Shown here one piece after another: positions 10,772-23,485 of a stretch of DNA of 64,000 bases. A program made the position numbers and the translations under genes. The notes under the pieces were generated by a model, which did not search any database, was not told the origin of the DNA, and saw nothing but the letters and a program-made list of their open reading frames with translations. The stretch's first letter is position 1. The number at the start of each line of letters is the position of its first letter. Source of the stretch: Lutraria lutraria (lineage: Eukaryota; Mollusca; Bivalvia; Venerida; Mactridae); assembly GCA_964023205.1 (NCBI GenBank), contig OZ026835.1:46225083-46289082 (forward strand), given 5' to 3'.

Positions 10772-13700
10772 GGTAATTAAGTTCAAAACAATGAAGCCTT
10801 TTGAAAATATCCATATTTACTAATAATTGAAATGGAAAACTGATGTTTTATATGTTCCTGAGACTATGGTGCACAGTGCTTTAATGTTCTGGAAAGTTTC
10901 ATCCCATTATGACAACCCATTTTTCAATGATTAGTAAAAGAACTCCCAAAAATGTCTCAAGTGTACGGGTTTTAGCGTGACATTGAAAACAAGAGGGCCA
11001 TGATGGCCCTATAAATGCTCACCAGGAGAAAAGGTCATTTGGAGATTAACATTGTTGAAGTTTTCTATACGAGTCTAAGTAAGATCAAGTGACCCATCTG
11101 GGCCTTTTTTATCCCATGGTCATTATATGAACAGATTTAAAAGAGGTCCATTAGACAAAGCTAGATACCAAATATCTTAGCTGTAGACCTTGTGGTTTAG
11201 GAGAAGAAGATTTTTTAAAATTTTCCTATATAAAATAGAATAAACCCCAGGGCAGGGCTAATTTTGACCCCGGGGCCATAATTTGAACAAACTTGGTAGA
11301 GGTCCACTAGTCAATGCCACATACAAAATATCTAAGCTCTAGGCCTTGCGGTTTCGGAGAAGAAGATTTTTTAAATTTTCCTATATAAGTCTATATAAAT
11401 CAAGTGACCCCCGGGGCGGGGCCAATTTTGACCATAGGGCAATAATTTGAACAAACTTGGTAGAGGTCCACTAGACAATGCTACATACCAAATATCTTAG
11501 CTCTAGGCCTTGTGGTTTCGGAGAAGAAGATTTTTTAAATTTTCCTATATAAAATAGAATAAACCCCAGGGCAGGGCCAATTTTGACCCTAGGGCAATAA
11601 TTTGAACAAACTTGGTAGAGGTCTACTAGATAATGCTACATACCAAATATCTTAGCTCTAGGCCTTGTGGTTTCGGAGTAGAAGATTTTTTTAATTTTCC
11701 TATATAAGTCTATATAAATCAAGTGACCCCCGGGGCGGGGCCAATTTTGACCCTAGGGCAATAATTTGAACAAACTTGGTAGAGGTCCACTAGACAATGC
11801 TAAATACCAAATATCTTAGCTCTAGGCCTTGTGGTTTCGGAGAAGAAGATTTTTTAAATTTTCCTATATAAAATAGAATAAACCCCAGGGCACGGCTAAT
11901 TTTGACCCCGGGGCCATAATTTGAACAAACTTGGTAGAGGTCCACTAGACAATGCTACATACAAAATATCTAAGCTCTAGGCCTTGCGGTTTCGGAGAAG
12001 AAGATTTTTTAAATTTTCCTATATAAATCTATATAAATCAAGTGACCCCCGGGGCAGGGCCAATTTTGACCCTAGGGCAATAATTTGAACAAACCTGGTA
12101 GAGGTCCACTAGACTATGCTACACACCAAATATCAAAGCTCTAGGCATTGTAGTTTTTGACAAGAAGATTTTTTTAATTTCCTATATAAGTCTATGTAAA
12201 ATCAAGTTACCCCCGGGGCGGAGCCAATTTTGACCCTAGGGGATTAATTTAAACAAACTTTGTAGAGTTCCATTAGACAATGCTACATACCAAATATCTC
12301 AGCTCTAGGCCCTGTGGTTTCAGACAAGAAGATTTTTTAAGTTTTTTCTATTTGTTGCCATAGCAACCAGAAATTTTAATGAAATTTAATTTTTTGAACA
12401 ATTTTGAAAGGGGACCACCCAAGGATCATTCCAGCCAAGTTTGGTTGCAATCGGCATAGCGGTGTAGGAGGAGATGTTGTTTTAAGTAAACATGGACGCC
12501 ACGTAATCGTAACGACGCACGACGCACGATGGACGCAGGGTGATCACAAAAGCTCACCCTGAGCACATTTGTGCTCTGGTGAGCTAAAAAAACATCTTAA
12601 GGTTTCAGTATGTCAAAGTTTAATGACTTGGCTTTTTGTGCTATAAAGTTCCAAAAGCAAAAATGAATACTTTTTTGGCATTAGTTCAAAGAAATTATAA
12701 GGGGTTCATTCTTATTTTCCTTCAAAAATTGCAAATAGACGTCTTTCTTCTCATAGTTTCACTTTATTCTAACTATTTTATACATAGAAATAGTTCCATT
12801 TAGTAAGTTAATATGTATTTGAACAAAATAATAAAGGATTAATTTTTACTAAGTATCTTAAAAGGTAAAAATATTATCATATGAGTGACACTGGTCAAAA
12901 TTGTCCCACAATGTACGAAGCAGAAAGAAGCAATAAAAATTTTCTTGTCCCTGAATAGTTTTGACTAATGTCTAATTTCTTACAAAGATAAAGCCCCAAC
13001 AAATTTGACCAAGAAATGTCATTTTAGCATTTGGTGTCCTAAAATGTGTTGTCCCACAGTGCACAAGACTTTGACTAATAGGTGTCAATGCCATGAAATA
13101 TACATGACATGTCAGGCAAGTCTAGAGAGTGCTATTGTCTAAGAAAAGTGTCTTTTTAAGTTGTTGCTTTGATAAATTGGACATTTATTCTGGATAATAA
13201 GTATTTTCTGCAGGTAACATTACCGGGTAGTTTTGAATGAGAAAATGATTTTATCTGTTTCTTGAATTTAATAATTGTATATTCTCAGCTTAACTTCCAT
13301 TCATCCAGCTTGAACATCTTACACTCCCTTAAAGTTTACCTTCCTCTGTTGGTTGGTATACAGCACAATGTTAACTATTACTATAATTGTACGCTGTGGG
13401 ACATAAAATTGGATTCTGTGTACACAGTATAACAAACATTAGGAAAAATATTTTCGACATTAAGGAGAATAGAAGTCTTCACCTATGATAGTTAAACTCA
13501 ATTTTCAGGGGAAAAAATCTAAGATGTCAAACTAATTATGAAAATGATATGTCAACTTTTAGTCTGAGAGTGACTTCAAAATTATAGAAAGAAAAAGGGT
13601 AAGAGTAAATGGCTAAATCCGATTAAATGAACAAAATTGATTCAGTTTCATACAAATATATAACAGACAGAAATGTAGTTCATAGTAACTTAGTTCTACA

Positions 13701-15008
13701 GTTCAGTTCCTTACCATTTTGTGAACTCACCAAGAAATAAATTCTAGGTACAGGTATTTTAACTAGATTGTATTGATGATTTTTTAAGGTGATTCTTGAA
13801 TCTCTTTCCTATGATATTGTTTGGAACAATTGTCAGTCGACCTAGTAACCGCCATATTTCGTTACATAAGAAGCCACACAGAAAATAGGTCTGAACTAAA
13901 TTAAGTGTGAATATATATGATATATGTGATATTTCCTCAATTAAGTGTGTTAAGATATTACAAATTATTTTATTGTAACCACATGCAAATAGTCATATAT
14001 TTAGATAAGTGTATAATGGTAAGTTATATGACATATTCAAATTAAATATTTTGCATATCTGCTGTTAGGGCTGTATGATAATGAAATAGTGTGTTCAAGT
14101 GTTGTTGTTTTGCATACTAGTATCCTGTTTCTGAGCACTTAAAATAGGTCGGCTTTCATTCAATGGGTCAGTAATTTTTCTATAGACGTATGTATGCATT
14201 TGCAATAATCTACCACTGATGTATGTGTTCTGTGCCTTTTTGACATTATCTTGATATTATATATAAATGTTAAGTCAGTCCAATAGTGTAAATGTTAAAA
14301 ATATTTTCATGGGCACAAACAATATTGGTACATTTCTCTTTTTTGATTCATATGGAAAAATCACCTTCTGACATTACTTACAGTACTTTAATTATACAAA
14401 ATGATATATCTGAAAGACAACATATTAACTCCTTCTTATCATTAGAATAGTTTTGAAATAATTTTGTTAAAGAAAACTGTTACATGTACATGTATTTCCA
14501 ATCAAATTCTGTCCAAACACCTAAGTGTACTGAATACTTAAAGAAACATGCCGATCTTTTGAACAATGAAAACTGAACATATTTTGAAATTTTGTTTTTA
14601 GAATAGGTATCTATCTTTGGTATACACCTTGAAGTTCTCAATAATAATGTTGTGCCCTCTTATAATGATACTGTTAAGTCTGTATAAAAACTTTTAATGC
14701 TATATATGAAAAATCCAAACTTCTAAGTATAAAAAACATGATTTTTTTCACATTTAGTCGCCAGTGCTTTGATGTTTTCCTTGTGTTATGTTTGAACTAT
14801 TCATGAATCAAAGAACGGTACATTTTCTTGAAAAAATTGTTGAACTAGCATAAATTTTCATTTTTTCTACTTTTTGTACACATCTACCCTTTTGATATAT
14901 TTAACAAAAATTTGTTTGCTATCAAATCAATTAAAATTTCACAACTCTGATAATGTTTCAAATTTACCCTTTTGTCACACTCAGGCTTCATTGTTTTTGA
15001 ATTCACCC
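10772..15008. mobile_element. 4.2 kb non-autonomous TIR DNA transposon with 5 bp target duplication
   Basis: The left end GGTAATTAAGTTCAAAACAA plus TGAAGCC and the right end GGCTTCATTGTTTTTGAATT plus CACCC are imperfect inverted repeats of about 27 bp. ACTAG sits immediately outside both ends (10767-10771 and 15009-15013), as a target-site duplication would. Removing the element rejoins the TTATTA-rich satellite on either side. A 1.6 kb Helentron-like element (10988-12590) lies inside, so the original was about 2.6 kb. The remaining interior is AT-rich with no recognisable transposase. The superfamily is not assigned. Confidence 0.7.
10988..12590 (+). mobile_element. Helentron-like tandem-core element, copy 1
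   Basis: It starts AACAAGAGGGCCATGATGGC, with an AGGGCC/GGCCCT palindrome, then GCTCACC. It carries about eight ~165 bp core units (TTGGTAGAGGTCCACTAGAC, GGCCTTGTGGTTTCGGAGAA, TTTTCCTATATAA) and ends in the hairpin GCTCACCCTGAGCACATTTG / TGCTCTGGTGAGC followed by TAAAAA. Core units alternate between two types, one with AAGTCTATATAAATCAAGTG and one with AAAATAGAATAAACCCCAGG, giving a two-unit period. No ORF; non-autonomous. A near-identical sister lies at 28887-30496. Confidence 0.8.
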
Positions 15009-15009
15009 A

Positions 15010-15165
15010 CTAGTAATAAAAGGACTATTCATAAATAACTCGAAAATAATACTAATACTAATAATAAAGTGACTATTCATAAATAACTCACACTTTATAA
15101 TAATAATAAAGTGATTATTCATAAATAAATAACATGTATAATAATAAAGTGACTATTCATAAATG
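15010..15165. repeat. TTATTA-rich tandem array, segment 3 of 3
   Basis: The same ACTATTCATAAATAACTCACA unit with ATAATAATA runs as 9760-9915, resuming directly after the right end of the 4.2 kb TIR element. Confidence 0.8.
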
Positions 15166-16342
15166 TGTAAATCAGTGACACTAAATTAATTAAAAAATCT
15201 TTCTAAACCTGCAGAGAAATGTCACTGTACATAACAGATCAATTATAAGCATGTGATCTATGTTCAACATATTCTTCCTACCTTGACCACATGTACTATA
15301 CAAGCCAATCATTTCTTTTCAGATACCCAATACAGTGTATCCACTCTAGAGCGGCCCTCTCTTGAGCAACAACCTCCCTATGACAACAGCATGATTTTTT
15401 TCTCACAGCACAATTTAAGTATTAATATAATGTCTCTACAGCAAGAAACTTTCAACAAAAACATTATTGCACTCCCAAAGGGTGTTGCTCTGGAGAAGGT
15501 GCACTGTATATTGATTAAGTACAAGTGTGCTATGTAATCAATCATTGAATCAAGTCTTACCTTGAATCCATTAATATCACATGCTTGCTGTTGATTTAGC
15601 TCATTATTTTATTTAAATTCTGTTGGTAGTTATTTGCCCAAATCTCCTGAACATAATTTTATGTTTGAAGTGTCATGTTCTTACAGCGTTGATTGAAGAC
15701 TGTTTCTAATGTCCACGTTACCTGTAACCACATAAATGATAATCTATGTGAGTTATCATCATCAACATGTTGTACAAAACTCAGAACTCAGCAGAGCTAG
15801 GTTTCAGCTCTGGCCGAGTTTAAAAACTTGTCAGAGTAAGTTTTTCACTATGATTTAATTCCAAGTACGTTTATTTAATGTGTAAGTGGTCTAACGCCTG
15901 ATATTCATAATTGTCTAAGGTCTGAAAAGGGAAACAGGGGCAGTTGCTCTCGTGGGGTGTGGGTGATAAAGCCCCCTCCCCTCCCGAAGCAAGAGACACC
16001 ACCACAGAGAAAATTGTGTTTTCAACCCAAAATAGACCTACCTCTCCAGAATTAATACTGATTCATTATTCCTTGGACAGAAAAGCCAATTGACTCATAT
16101 AAATATTATATATCATTGGTTACTACAGTGAATGTAGAAGTCGTACCTGTATGGAATGAAACTGTTACATATTCAATGGCAACAATTGTTTTTTAAATAC
16201 ATGTGTCTTGGAATACTTCATTGCGTGTGACACACGCCCAATGCGTGTGTCTTGACAAGCACAGAGGTTTACGATCTTCACATAAGCAGATAATAATGAA
16301 GGAGCAAGCTGCATTGAAGACTTCATATCATTGTTATGTAAC
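15166..16342. other. Intergenic sequence with an unsupported 94-codon ORF
   Basis: The plus-strand ORF at 15253-15537 (94 residues) has no domain, membrane segment or splice context that I recognise and probably is chance. The rest is ordinary AT-rich sequence. CCCCCTCCCCTCCCGAAGC at about 15970 is the only GC-rich patch. Confidence 0.4.
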
Positions 16343-16547
16343 ATACAACTTAACCTGTGAACAAGGGCCACCCATGGGAAAGACAAAATGTGGCCTTTAT
16401 TGACAGGTGGCCTTCATTCAAAAGTGATTTTGTTCTAAATACAAATGTAATCTCTTTTTTTTCAAAGTATGACCTTTATTGAATAAAACGTTTATTCACA
16501 TGATGGCCTTATTCAGGTGTCTGCTAGCACAGGTTTAACTGTACATT
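16343..16547. mobile_element. Small inverted-repeat element (MITE) with CAGTTAAACCTGTG-like ends
   Basis: The left end CAACTTAACCTGTGAACAAG and the right end CTAGCACAGGTTTAACTGTA are imperfect inverse copies (consensus CAGTTAAACCTGTG). About 200 bp, rich in GGCC TTTATTGA words and without coding capacity. One-ended relatives occur near 3585 and 20272 (ACAGTCACACCTGGG). The target duplication is not clear. Confidence 0.5.
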
Positions 16548-16808
16548 ACTGTACCTGCTTCATTTAAATAATGTTAAACTTTACTATTAAAAGATAAAAA
16601 ATAACAATTACCTCTCTCAAGTCTCTGATAATGATGAACCCAGTCAAGCCATGCAGCATCATAAATATATGGTTACAACACATCTGTGAATATATTAAGT
16701 CAATCACTAAATAGTAGTTTCTTATTAAACTCATACTGTGACGTCATGTTTGTTGTAACGAAGTTATAACAGTCAAGAAATCGCAGAATTATGTGTTGAT
16801 ATTATCAG

Positions 16809-16990
16809 CACTGTTTTTCTGTTTGTTTGTTTGAGTTTTACGTCCCTTTGCAACAATCAGAGTCATATATAAGGCGGACAGTTCTCATGGGAAGTACCAG
16901 TACTAGACACCCATCCCCCGTAAGCAGCTGCCTAGAGACATGGTCGTTAGCTGGGCTTGAACCCACGACCCTCTTTCAGAGAAATATCAG
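16809..16990 (-). mobile_element. tRNA-derived SINE, minus strand
   Basis: On the minus strand it starts near CTCTGAAAGAGGGTCGTGGG, with a B-box-like GGGTTCAAGCCC, and ends GGGACGTAAAACTCAAACAA followed by further AAAC units. The conserved end resembles that of the plus-strand SINE at 28205-28545. The A box is degraded. Confidence 0.7.
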
Positions 16991-16999
16991 TACTTAACA

Positions 17000-19900
17000 T
17001 CTCCTGTTTCCATATTTATAGTTATTGGTCCCAGACGGGATTGAACTCACAAACTTTAAGAACGTTTTACAAAAAATAAACCACGATATTTCCTATGGTA
17101 TATTATGTTCATTCAAATAATGATAGGCATTCATTTATATTTTATATGGAGAAAAGATTAATCATTGCAATAACGTCAAAATAAGCTGAAAGAACAATGT
17201 TTATACATCACCACAACAACGTACTAGCCCCTTATGTTTTCAACAGCATTTTAATTAAGTTTCAACAAGTCCAAATTGTTACAAAATGCATTGTTTTACA
17301 TAATCGGGACACTATGTTGAACTGTATTTTATTTGACATAAAAACCACGTGCATCTCCTTACCTTTATATATTACATTTGGAAACCAAGCCGTATCGTGA
17401 ATAAAGCTTATTACAGTGTATTACAAAATAACAATACCAGTCTATAAGTGGAACTCTCCAGATTGACCACATCTTGGTACAAATTCCCATCAGAAACATT
17501 CTGGTTTTCAGACAACGACAGCTTCTTGTCTATTCATCGTTTAAAAGAGAAAATTTTACAAGTCACATGACCACAGTTTTCTTCAAATCTTACACATTCA
17601 CTGTTTTACACAATATTGTAACCGACCAAGTGTCTCTTCACGGATTATAAAATGGACACACAAGAAACTCGTGCGAACTGATTAAATGTACCATGGGAGG
17701 TACAGGCGTGTTTAGAAGAGGTGTACACCTACGCGTTAATTATAGCTGGAGTTCAAAACAGTTTTCATCTCATTTCAAGAAGTACAGGGACGAACCAACA
17801 GACATTCTAGACGATCATTTTGCAACTATTTTACTTAAATATTGGTTTGCCCATGAAGACTGGCATGTATTAATTCCGTTAGGTTTTCTAGATTTTAGAA
17901 AATTTGGACAACAGCTCCACCCCTTCAAAATATGCGTGTACTCTATTCACTGGGGGCCAACGACGTATCACGAGAGGCGGTTCGCATCGAAAACATGTGT
18001 ATGTTATGCAACGAAATTTTATGTTAACAGTCTCTGGTTTTCTGACCTCCACATACCAATTTGAAATGTTTGACCTGCAGGGGGACGAAATGTTAGTTTT
18101 TTGGATTGTCTTGTTAGTTGTTTTTATTGAGTTTGTATTTGCCGTTGTAAAATGCGTTTTCTGTACAATGATTGCGTTGTCATTCATCAAATTATGCCAG
18201 ATTAGTCCGTTATTCTGTGTAAAAAACAGTTTTCCTCAACATTATTGTGACATGAAACCCATTTGTAAAATATTTAGCACTCATGATACAGGCATCATGT
18301 CTGTGAACATAACTTAGCATCTCCCCACCGCTTATCAGATTCAATAGAATGTATACACGTTAATATAACAAGGCCTTTCGCACTAGACAAGTGTGTATGG
18401 TGTCAACTGAAGTCTCTTTTTGATGTATATGTTACTAACAGAGTGTGTGATGTTTCAGTCTGAAGTCAAATGTGTATATCAATTAATATTTTGCAGTTTA
18501 CAGATATCTATTTAATTATGTGTGATGGTCTAAAAAGAACAGTTAAAATTGTTAGATGGTCTTATCATTTAATAACTGCATTATAATAGATTTAGGCACA
18601 TACTTATATAATTTACGAGTTTGAACAATTTAGAAATCTGCTGTTATCTAAAAAGTTTGATTGCATTTCTTCGATTCGTTAACACCATTGCCCCATTCAT
18701 TAGTATCTATAGCAATGTTGCACCGTGCTCGTCAATCCAAGCGTGATTTGCACCGAATTCGCCAATATCCACCATTTGAAAAAAGGTGACCCAGTCTTGA
18801 AGACGTCTACGGTCAGTTATAATGCCCCCATCACACCAGAGCACGTCCGCACCACGCTCGCAAAGTTCCTATCACGTCCTGAAAATTTTGATGGCCGTGG
18901 CAGGGACGGGGTCAAACTCGAAAAGAAATGATGCACTCAGGCTCGCACTACGCCCTTACAACGTCTTTGCCAGGTTCTCACTGCGTCTATCACGTTGCCA
19001 GTAAGTTCATTACACGTGCAGCTTCCCGTTGTCACCAGGTCTATTGCGTTAATACTACGCCCAAATTATGTGCTCACTACGTCCATGCAGACTGAACTGC
19101 GCTCTCCCTAGGTCCCAATAACGTCCTCATTGTATTCACTAGCTCCGTATGTATACTGTACCATATGTGTCAATTTATATTAACTGGTCATGATGGCCAA
19201 ACAGAAGTCTTCTTTCTGCTTATAGTCATGCACTAACGCAACATAATCTAAGTTGCTTCATGTTTCTTCTATTTCTTATTTAGAAAACGGCATCAGCATC
19301 CAAATGGCTTGTCAGGTGGTACAATAACAAAATGCATTCATTTGCTAACGTCCTGTCAGGACGCGGTGGGTGTAGTGCAATCGTTGCCCTTGTGTGATGG
19401 GGGTATAATTAGAGTAGATGTGATGGATTGAAGAGACTACGGTCTCTTTTATTGTTTCATCGGTAACGTTAGATCTACTTTTTCAAAGTCCTCTGCGTCT
19501 GAGCATAGTATAGTTGTGTCCAATTGTACCGTCGGTTCAGCACCATCTGGTTGAGAAACTTCTGTACATCCCGGATTCCGCTTGTTTCAGGAACAATTGG
19601 CAATGGACAGACTTAGTCGGTGTGTTCACTTTAAGAAATTTCCATATTGGTCTGTCACTTGTTACATTATTTGTAGGTATTAATTTTTCCAGTTTCCGTG
19701 ATCGTTGTCATGTCGTCGATGATGTAGATAACGTAATGGTCCTTCATTTTAAGTTGCATTGTGATATTTAGTTGTACCTCTATCATCTGCTTCCCTCATG
19801 AACGTAACGCTCTATATGCTGGAGTTTGCACAGTGTCATTGCACAGATCTTATTGTAACAGCCACATGTTTTGGACGTATTTTCAATAATTATTCCGAAA

Positions 19901-20394
19901 TGTTGATAATGAACACGGTCAAAATGGTTTTACTCAGCAGATTGTGTGACTGTGATTATTATTTGTGAACGTTATATATGTAAACATAGTGATGAAGACG
20001 TTTTTTTTTAGTTCTTCAAGGTTTTTGTGTATAAATTACCAAATGATTTCATACCATGTGACTGTCTCAGATCTAGTGCTGATCCAATGGACAGAAGTAA
20101 TTCTACCTTCTGTAAAATGAAAAATAAAAACGTAAAAGAAAATTATGATTCTTTTTTTAGCTGTTATCAATAAAAATAAAAACCTCAATTTTTCTATAAT
20201 GTCTACGGAATATTTGTCTAATTTTGACTATATGAATATAGTGATCATCAATAACTCTTGGATCAAATACAGTCACACCTGGGTTTACAATTACTCATAA
20301 ATGTAGTCACCTGTGAACAACAGTCACTTTAGTACACACATATAGTCACAATGAGTCAAATGAATTTCTGAATAAAGGTCATTACATTTTGTTG
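17000..20394. other. Low-repeat region without a recognised gene
   Basis: Several overlapping ORFs of 60-137 codons occur at 17197-18317 on both strands. One (17904-18317, plus) would contain a strongly hydrophobic stretch, MLVFWIVLLVVFIEFVFAVV, but overlapping ORFs on both strands and the lack of splice sites leave none supported. At 18710-19150 the composition shifts to CpG-rich, with recurring CACTACGCC, CACTGCGTC and ATCACGTT words at about 12 bp spacing, perhaps a decayed short tandem repeat. The sequence at 19270-19780 is unremarkable. Confidence 0.45.
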
Positions 20395-21640
20395 ATTAAG
20401 GTCATGTGACTTCTTTCCCCGTGTTCACATGTCTGACTATTGACCTCTTTTCACAGGTCTGACTGTTTACCATTGTTCACAGTGTTGACCTTTGTTAAAC
20501 GGTCTGACTGTTGACCTTTGTTCACAGGTCTGGCTGTTGACCCTTGTTAACAGATCTGACTGTTGACCTTTGTTCACAGGTCTAACTATTGACCTCTTTT
20601 CACATGTCTGACTGTTGACCATTGTTCACAGGACTGTTGACCTTTGTTCACAGTGTTGACCTTTGTTAAACGGTCTGACTGTTGAACTTTGTTCACAGGT
20701 CTGGCTGTTGACCCTTGTTAACAGATCTGACTATTGACTTTTGTTCACAGGTCTGGCTGTTGACCCTTGTTAACAGATCTGACTATTGACTTTTGTTCAC
20801 AGGTCTGACCTTTGTTCACAGGTCTGACTATTGACCTTTGTTTACAGGTCTGACTATTGACCTTTGTTTACAGGTCTGACTGTTGACCTTTGTTCACAGT
20901 GTTGACCCTTGTTCACCAGTCTGACTGTTGACCTTTGTTTACAGGTCTGACTGTTGACCTTCGTTCACAGTGTTGACCTTTGTTCACAGATAAGACTGAT
21001 GACCTTTGTTCACAGGTTTGACTATTGACCTTCGTTCACCGGTCTGACTATTGACCTTTGTTCACCAGTCTGACTGTTGACACCATTGTTCACAGGTCTG
21101 ACTGTTGACCATTGTTCACAGGTCTGACTGTTGACCTTTGTTCACAGTGTTGATCTTTGTTCACAGATTAGACTGATGACCTTTGTTCACAGGTCTGACT
21201 GTTGACCATTGTTCACAGGTCTGACTGTTGACCTTTGTTCACAGTGTTGATCTTTGTTCACAGATTAGACTGATGACCTTTGTTCACAGGTCTGACTATT
21301 GACCTTTGTTCACCAGTCTGACTGTTGACACCATTGTTCACAGGTCTGACTGTTGACCATTGTTCACCGGTCTGACTGTTGACCATTGTTCACAGGTCTG
21401 ACGGTTGACCTTTGTTTACAGGTCTGACTGTTGACCTTTGCTCACAGGTCTGACTATTGACCTTTGTTCATAGGTCTGACTATTGGCCTTTGTTCACTGG
21501 TCTGAGAGTTGGCCTTAGTTCAGTGGTCTGAGAGTTGGCCTTTGTTCACTGGTCTGAGAGTTGGCCTTTGTTCACAGGTCTGAGAGTTGGCCTTTGTTCA
21601 CAGGTCTGACTGTTCACCTTTGTGCACAGGTCTTATAGGC
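20395..21640. repeat. 26 bp satellite array (CAGGTCTGACTGTTGACCTT...)
   Basis: About 45 tandem copies of a 26 bp unit, CAGGTCTGACTGTTGACCTT plus TGTTCA. Shortened units (CACAGTGTTGACCTTTGT) recur at intervals, and blocks such as TGTTGACACCATTGTTCACAG repeat as multi-unit groups, pointing to a higher-order structure. TTGACC/GGTCTGAC half-sites resemble nuclear-receptor half-sites, but that follows from the unit sequence and is not evidence of function. Confidence 0.95.
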
Positions 21641-21698
21641 ATATTTAAATAGGTATTAGTAGAAAGAAACTACAACAATAGATAGAAGATGCAGTGAG

Positions 21699-21704
21699 TT
21701 TATT
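21699..21704 (-). terminator. Candidate polyadenylation signal AATAAA
   Basis: TTTATT on the plus strand reads AATAAA on the minus strand, about 1.75 kb after the predicted stop codon and just before the 26 bp satellite begins. AATAAA is common in AT-rich DNA, so this is only a candidate. Confidence 0.35.
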
Positions 21705-22960
21705 ATAGAAGTGAAGAGTTATTTTCACAATATACAAGCTTGAAGAATAGAAATGTTAGATAATAAATAAACAAGATGAAACAGTGCAGTGCAGAATCAT
21801 TCTAAGATTAAAGACATCCAGGTTCACAATCTCCATACAAGTTTATAGAAAAAATTATTTCTTAAAAATACTTCAAATATGTAATTCTTTTAATGGTTGT
21901 TAAAAAAGCAACAATTTTCATTGATCATCAAGTAGACCTGATTGCAACATTTAAAAAATAAAACAATTTTGTATAATAAAGTTCACACTTTATATAACTG
22001 GATTCTACAAAGTCAATACCCTCACACACTGCTCTGAAAAAGATGTGTTAATGTTATTTTTGCCCTTTTCATAGCAAAGGGGCAATTTTTTGCCAATTGA
22101 GTTGCAGCCTATAAAAAGCAAACACAATATTTGACCTAAAAGTGTGACCTTGATTATGACAACATAATTTCATAATAGTGGCATCTTGGTATTAATTTCT
22201 GTTATGATTTACATATTCTAATATTTATATCTGATCTACAACAATTAATAATTATTTTGTGCAATATTCAAAAATTTATTATTAAAGTGATTACATCAAT
22301 AATCATATATTTTAACTGAAGCAAAAATAGAACAGTGTTAGATGATTGTAGTGCTGATTACATTTAACATTAAATATTGTTGAAAACTACAAATCTTAAA
22401 GCAAAAAAAGACAAAAAAAATCAACCTTAAAGTCACAAGAATTGTAATAAAGGCTTATCAAATATTTTCAATCTAAGTATCATATCAGAGAACAAGTCTT
22501 GTCCACATAAAATTTACATAAAAAATACCAATCTATTTGTCTATATAATTATATCATCCACTTTTACACAACATAATCTCTATGAATATATACTGTAATA
22601 AAATACCTCCTGATGGACAGAATATAGGAATACAAAATGTATTAGATTTATCAGATTAATGAGAGGTTGATATTGTAGAGCCACATTTAGAAATATATTT
22701 TGTACATGTATATCAGTATACAGGTACTGAGTCAGTTTATGTGTCAGTAGGATGTTAAATGAAGTCAGTTCATTGGTTAACAAAATGATGATTTTTTTGT
22801 GAATTAAATCCAATGATTAGTTTAGTTAGAAGGTTAGTACTCAATAAATAATTATAAATTTACCATTGTATGAACTATCAACAAACTGGGCATCTTTTGG
22901 TTCAATGTATGTAAATAATTACATTACAATATGTAGTGAACCAAAATTTTCCATAAAAAT

Positions 22961-23020
22961 ACTTCCATACTGATGTATCTACTTCCATACTGATGTATCT
23001 ACTTCCATACTGATGCATCT
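22961..23020. repeat. Three copies of a 20 bp unit (ACTTCCATACTGATGTATCT)
   Basis: Three consecutive copies of a 20 bp unit, the last with one substitution (GCATCT). It lies inside the proposed 3' UTR. Confidence 0.85.
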
Positions 23021-23447
23021 ATATTTTGTTAAGTATTTTACATCATGTTCGTAAATCTGAATTATCAAAACAGTTCTACACTAAAATTCATAATAGTTCT
23101 AGATTATTGTCACATGAAATTAAAAGTGCTATAATTAAATTTTTCTAAAATGAATAAAGTTCAACAGAAAATCTATTACTGTTTTTACCAAACCATGAAT
23201 TCTAGATTTTCACAACAGTACAAATTCACAATATTTAGAAGTACTATGTTAAATTTTCATAGTATTTCAAATATGTAAAACTGATGTTAAATATTGTGGG
23301 CGTATGATGGAGCCAATTTTGAAATGACAATTATACCATTCAAAAGATATTCTACAGAAGCAAAAGTAATATAAGAATAAACATAGAAAGGATAAGATGG
23401 TATATAAACATCCCATGCTTGGTCTCCAGAAGGCTTTTACTTTCAAT

Positions 23448-23485
23448 TCATTTACAATGTATGGTCAACTCCCTTGTATTTTCAT
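23448..23485 (-). CDS. Predicted terminal exon of an unrecognised minus-strand gene
   Basis: Minus-strand acceptor TTTTCTTTTCAG precedes a short coding end that, entered with one base carried over, reads (D)ENTRELTIHCK and then TGA. The carried-over G matches the phase left by the exon at 33054-33174 exactly (ACT G|AT). That match, plus the repeat-free likely 3' UTR behind it, is the whole argument. I do not recognise the protein. Confidence 0.35.

Larger units (their letters stand above)
21680..23447 (-). other. Probable 3' UTR of the minus-strand small gene
   Basis: This stretch lies directly after the stop codon of the exon at 23448-23485. It is AT-rich, free of the dispersed repeat families around it, and ends with an AATAAA on the minus strand (21699-21704). 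About 1.75 kb would be an ordinary length for an invertebrate 3' UTR. The minus-strand ORF at 22580-22813 lies within it and is not supported as coding. Confidence 0.4.

Noticed and set aside
17693..18317. Overlapping ORFs of 123 and 137 codons, one with a hydrophobic stretch
   Set aside because: Overlapping ORFs on both strands, no recognised domain and no splice or regulatory context; most likely chance.
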